Source: Halorussus rarus (lineage in GTDB: Archaea; Halobacteriota; Halobacteria; Halobacteriales; Haladaptataceae). Taken from it: DNA of 64,000 bases. Below the pieces are notes generated by a model. The model searched no databases. It saw nothing but the letters and a program-made list of their open reading frames with translations, and was not told where the DNA came from. Made by a program: the position numbers and the translations under genes. The DNA is taken from positions 310,001-374,000 of the forward strand of contig NZ_QPMJ01000002.1 in assembly GCF_003369835.1 (NCBI RefSeq), written 5' to 3'. Positions 61,219 to 64,000 of the stretch are shown in pieces. The first letter of the stretch is position 1; the number at the start of each line of letters is the position of its first letter.

Positions 61219-61941
61219 ATGGCCGGGACACTAGTTCAGGCGCTTTCGTACACGATGTTGGCCGTGGTAGCCGCGCTCGTCGGCGGCCTGATCGCCGTCT
61301 ACCGTCCGCCGGGCCCGTACATGGAGAGTAACGTGCAACACTTCGCAGCGGGCGTCGTGTTCGCTGCCGTCTCGGCCGAACTCCTGCCGGACGTGCACGC
61401 GCGGGCGCCGACCGTGGTCGTCGCCGGATTCGCGATGGGCGTCGTCACCATGCTCGGTATCCATCGGCTCAGCAAGTACATCGAGAAACGGGGGATCGGC
61501 GGGAAAGTGGCGGGTGCAGCGGGCCTGCTCATCACCGTGAGTATCGACATGCTCATCGACGGCGTCCTGATCGGCGTCTCGTTCCTGGCGCAGGCGGCCA
61601 CGGGGATCCTGATCGCGGTGGCGCTCGCCATCGAAGTGCTGTTCCTCGGGGTGGCCGGCGTCATCGCACTGCCGGAGGAGATGGGGACGCTCAAGAAACT
61701 CGCCGTCCCCGCCAGCTTCGGGCTCCTGTTGGTCGTCGGCGTGACGGCCGGGGTTCTCGTTTTGGAGGGGGTTAGCGGAACGCCGATCGCGCTCATACTC
61801 GCGTTCGGCTCGGCCGCGCTCCTGTATCTGGTGACCGAGGAGCTCCTGGTCAAAGCCCAGAAGGTCCCCGAAACGCCGACGTCGACGACCCTCTTCTTCG
61901 CCGGGTTCCTCCTCATCTTCCTCCTCGATATGATACACTGA
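61219..61941 (+). CDS. ZIP family metal transporter
   Basis: 240-residue membrane protein with about eight helices. ZIP features are VQHFAAGVVFAAVSAELLPD (helix 2), TVSIDMLIDGVLIGVSFL, whose polar residues lie at the metal pathway, and AIEVLFLGVAGVIALPEEM. The usual His-rich loop is absent and helix 4 has Asp/Asp where many ZIPs have His, so metal selectivity may differ. ATG 61219 is chosen over a TTG 27 bp upstream. It stands alone 175 bp after panB. Confidence 0.85.
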   Translation: MAGTLVQALSYTMLAVVAALVGGLIAVYRPPGPYMESNVQHFAAGVVFAAVSAELLPDVHARAPTVVVAGFAMGVVTMLGIHRLSKYIEKRGIGGKVAGAAGLLITVSIDMLIDGVLIGVSFLAQAATGILIAVALAIEVLFLGVAGVIALPEEMGTLKKLAVPASFGLLLVVGVTAGVLVLEGVSGTPIALILAFGSAALLYLVTEELLVKAQKVPETPTSTTLFFAGFLLIFLLDMIH

Positions 61942-62021
61942 ACCGGCGAGCGAACGGCTCGGAGAGTCGGACCCCTCGGAGCCACGCCCGCCAGACACCG
62001 AGTCGGGCGTCGCGACCGGAG

Positions 62022-62801
62022 CTAAATCCCCGCGTCGTCCAGGAACTCCAGCACCGCGGCGTTGAACGACTCCGGCTCCTCCAGCATGGCGAGGTGAGCC
62101 GCCCCTTCGATTTCCCGATACCGACCGTCGGGTATCTCGTCGGCCAGTTCGCGGTGGTACTCCGGCGGCGTCAGGTGGTCGTTCTCGCCGACCACCGCGA
62201 GCGCCGGCACCGCGACGTCGCCGAGACGGTCGCGCACGTCGAACGTGTGGCACGACTCGAAGTCCCGTCGGGTGACCGCCCGCCCGACCGCCCGCATCGC
62301 CTCGGTCGAGAGCTCGACGTACCGGGAGTCGGCGTCGTGGAACAGCCGGTTCTCGCCGTGGAGGAACTCGACCGCGCGGTCGAAGTCCGACTCGAGCCAC
62401 CGCCGGAGGTCGTCGAGCACCGGGAGCTTCGCGCCGGTCCCCGCGAGGACGAGGCCGTCGAAGTCGTGGTCGCGTTCGACCGCGATCCGGAGCGCGACAG
62501 CCCCGCCCAGCGAACTGCCGACCAGCACGCCCGCCCCGGTCTCCTCGGTGACCGCCAGCACGTCGTCGGCGTAGGCCGACAGCGCCTCCCAGCCGGGGTC
62601 GGCGTCGATGTCGTCGGACTCGCCGTGCCCGCTCAGGTCGAGCGCGACGACCGGCCGGTCGCTCGCCAGCCGGCCGAACTGGCCCTTCCAGACCTCGTGG
62701 GTGCCCCCGGAGCCGTGGACCGCGAGCAGCGGCGACCCCTCGGCGCCCCGGTCGGCGACCCGGTAGGCCGTGGTCCGTCCGTGGTGTGTGACTCGTTCCA
62801 T
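62022..62801 (-). CDS. Alpha/beta hydrolase
   Basis: 259-residue alpha/beta-fold hydrolase. The oxyanion-hole segment is LAVHGSGGTHEVWKGQF, followed by VALDLSGHGESDD. The nucleophile is Ser in VLVGSSLGGAVAL. The acid is in VVGENDHLTPPEYH and the His in EGAAHLAMLEEPE, giving a complete triad. The substrate is unknown; similar proteins are esterases, C-C hydrolases or dehalogenases. The start at 62801 fits the minus-strand TTATTTTGAT box 28 nt upstream; longer starts cross that promoter. Confidence 0.9.
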   Translation of the reverse strand: MERVTHHGRTTAYRVADRGAEGSPLLAVHGSGGTHEVWKGQFGRLASDRPVVALDLSGHGESDDIDADPGWEALSAYADDVLAVTEETGAGVLVGSSLGGAVALRIAVERDHDFDGLVLAGTGAKLPVLDDLRRWLESDFDRAVEFLHGENRLFHDADSRYVELSTEAMRAVGRAVTRRDFESCHTFDVRDRLGDVAVPALAVVGENDHLTPPEYHRELADEIPDGRYREIEGAAHLAMLEEPESFNAAVLEFLDDAGI

Positions 62802-62823
62802 AGAGTCGATGACGCCCGCGCGC

Positions 62824-62833
62824 ATCAAAATAA
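62824..62833 (-). promoter_or_regulatory. TATA-like box of the alpha/beta hydrolase gene
   Basis: TTATTTTGAT on the minus strand is centred 28 nt before the ATG at 62801. It rules out the longer upstream reading frame. Confidence 0.5.
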
Positions 62834-63021
62834 CCTCGGTCGGGGCCGGAGCGCGGGGCGGTGTCCACGGGCCCCGACTCCGGAGGTCGGACGGTACCGG
62901 TGCCGTCACGATTTCCGACCGAACCGCAATTCATCGGTTTTCAGGCTACCCCTGAGCCCTACTGCGATTTTTCAGAGAAACATTTAAGTACTAGAGCCAC
63001 TAACTGTAGGTTAGGATTGAA

Positions 63022-63267
63022 ATGTCACTGAAGCACATCGCCGACAGAGACGACGTGTTCGCGCGGCGCTACGCCTACGACGACGCCGAGGTACTCGTGG
63101 CGGACCTCGGTATGACCGGCGAGGCGTCCGTGGACGTCCTCGAGGGCGACGCTATCGTCGTCTTCGAGGACGAGGATGGCCCCCGGCAGCTGGAGCTCGA
63201 GCTCCCGGAGGAGGGGGCGGAAGCGTTTATCACCAACGGCGTACTCACTATCGAGGTGGGACTATGA
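63022..63267 (+). CDS. Small Hsp20/alpha-crystallin-like protein (DUF7127-like)
   Basis: 81 residues. The order of strands ([55 protein letters not shown]) resembles a minimal alpha-crystallin domain; the end GVLTIEV corresponds to the Hsp20 strand GVLTVTV-type motif. Haloarchaeal proteins of this kind are annotated as DUF7127 (from memory). Its stop overlaps the cdc48 start (ATGA), so it should be made together with the AAA+ unfoldase and could act as its adaptor or co-chaperone (inference). The TTTAAGTA box at about 62982-62989 is the promoter candidate. Confidence 0.82.
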   Translation: MSLKHIADRDDVFARRYAYDDAEVLVADLGMTGEASVDVLEGDAIVVFEDEDGPRQLELELPEEGAEAFITNGVLTIEVGL

Positions 63268-64000
63268 AACTCACTGTCAAGCCGTTGAAGCAGAAGGACG
63301 CCGGGCGCGGACTCGCCGCCATCGACCGCCAGTCGATGCACGAGCTCGGCGTCGAGAACGGCGACTACATAGTCATCGAGGGGAAGAACCAGGGCCGGGC
63401 GGTCGCCCGGGTCTGGCCGGGCTACCCCGAGGACGAGGGCCGCGGTGTCGTCCGCATCGACGGGCAGCTCCGCCAGGAGGCCGGCGTCGGCATCGACGAC
63501 AAGGTCACCATCGAGAAGGCCGACGTCAAGCCCGCCTCCTCGGTGACCATCGCGCTCCCCCAGAACCTCCAGATTCGGGGGGACATCACGCCCCACATCC
63601 GGGACAAGCTCAGCGGACAGGCCATCACGCAGGGCCAGAACGTCCCGTTCGGCTTCGGCCTGATGGGGATGGGCTCGGGCCAGTCCATCCCGCTGAAGGT
63701 CGCCAGCACCGACCCCGAGGGGACGGTCGTCGTCACCGACTCGACCGAGATCAACATCAGCGAGCGCGCCGCCGAGGAGATCGCGCAGGGCGGCGCGGGC
63801 AGCCCCGAAGGCACGCCCAGCGTCGCCTACGAGGACATCGGCGGCCTCGAGGGCGAACTCGAGCAGGTCCGGGAGATGATCGAGCTCCCGATGCGCCACC
63901 CCGAGCTGTTCAGCCGGCTCGGCATCGACCCGCCGAAGGGCGTGCTGCTCCACGGCCCGCCCGGCACGGGCAAGACCCTGATGGCGAAGGCCGTCGCCAA
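63264..64000 (+). CDS. Cdc48-type AAA+ ATPase (VAT), 5' part, cut by window end
   Basis: The first 245 codons of an archaeal Cdc48/p97. The N-terminal double-psi barrel ([40 protein letters not shown]) and the Cdc48_2 domain lead through a linker ([20 protein letters not shown]) into the first ATPase domain, with Walker A GPPGTGKT at 63954-63977. The protein unfolds ubiquitin-like-tagged (SAMPylated) or damaged substrates and can dock to the proteasome, whose alpha subunit gene is at 15657. The start overlaps the preceding small protein's stop. Confidence 0.95.
   Translation, partial: MKLTVKPLKQKDAGRGLAAIDRQSMHELGVENGDYIVIEGKNQGRAVARVWPGYPEDEGRGVVRIDGQLRQEAGVGIDDKVTIEKADVKPASSVTIALPQNLQIRGDITPHIRDKLSGQAITQGQNVPFGFGLMGMGSGQSIPLKVASTDPEGTVVVTDSTEINISERAAEEIAQGGAGSPEGTPSVAYEDIGGLEGELEQVREMIELPMRHPELFSRLGIDPPKGVLLHGPPGTGKTLMAKAVA

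Noticed and set aside
1..64000. Mobile elements, integrases, CRISPR arrays, rRNA or replication origin
   Set aside because: I looked for transposase or integrase motifs, regularly spaced direct repeats, rRNA-like sequence and Cdc6/Orc genes and saw none in this window.

Overview
The window is a contiguous piece of a haloarchaeal (class Halobacteria) chromosome. The evidence is the very high GC content, the strongly acidic proteins, archaeal-only genes (RNase P subunits Rnp2 and Rnp3, proteasome alpha subunit, Cdc48, TbsP-type regulator, DUF7344 and amphi-Trp proteins), Tat-lipoprotein signals (RR motif followed by a lipobox Cys), and TATA-like boxes about 25-30 nt upstream of start codons, as expected for leaderless mRNAs. 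The genus cannot be fixed from the sequence. No rRNA, CRISPR array, insertion sequence or integrase was seen. One tRNA (Leu, anticodon CAA) is present.

Layout. 0-7 kb: 3' end of a glutamate dehydrogenase, a surface serpin, a VOC protein, an iron-dependent alcohol dehydrogenase/transhydrogenase, MutY, and rnp3 with a methyltransferase. 7-15 kb: a rhodanese/metallo-beta-lactamase fusion, a phosphotransferase, and a complete nucleoside-type ABC importer (BMP lipoprotein, double ATPase, two permeases) with a 36-bp palindrome at its promoter. 15-16.4 kb: rnp2 and psmA, the other half of the archaeal RNase P/proteasome neighbourhood. 16.7-27.8 kb: mostly single genes, including a frameshifted PHP-domain gene, a truncated globin, tRNA-Leu, a CMAH-like metallo-hydrolase, an inositol monophosphatase and an Lrp regulator. 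27.9-34.2 kb: a duplicated membrane protein, an orphan YcaO protein, TbsP, and a CHAT-type caspase-like protein that meets a 44-codon gene tail to tail. 34.3-36.7 kb: glyA and folD (one-carbon metabolism). 36.8-49.4 kb: small membrane and regulatory proteins, a decayed zinc-ribbon gene, an AI-2E type permease, a MgtC/DUF4010 protein, a class III aminotransferase and an AlaX editing protein. 49.5-57.4 kb: a six-PAS histidine kinase, an ATP-grasp protein, a DUF7344 regulator, an acyl-CoA dehydrogenase and a HAD hydrolase. 57.4-57.9 kb: a non-coding element with inverted termini and repeated hairpins. 58-64 kb: a SHOCT protein with a multicopper oxidase, panB, a ZIP transporter, a hydrolase, and an Hsp20-like small protein coupled to the start of cdc48.

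The most unusual items are the structured repeat element at 57481-57742, the CHAT protein with its overlapping 44-residue partner at 31931-34164, a possible small structured RNA at 41611-41697, the palindrome in front of the nucleoside importer, and three genes broken by frameshift or decay (19034-19814, 42597-42865, possibly 39437-39977).
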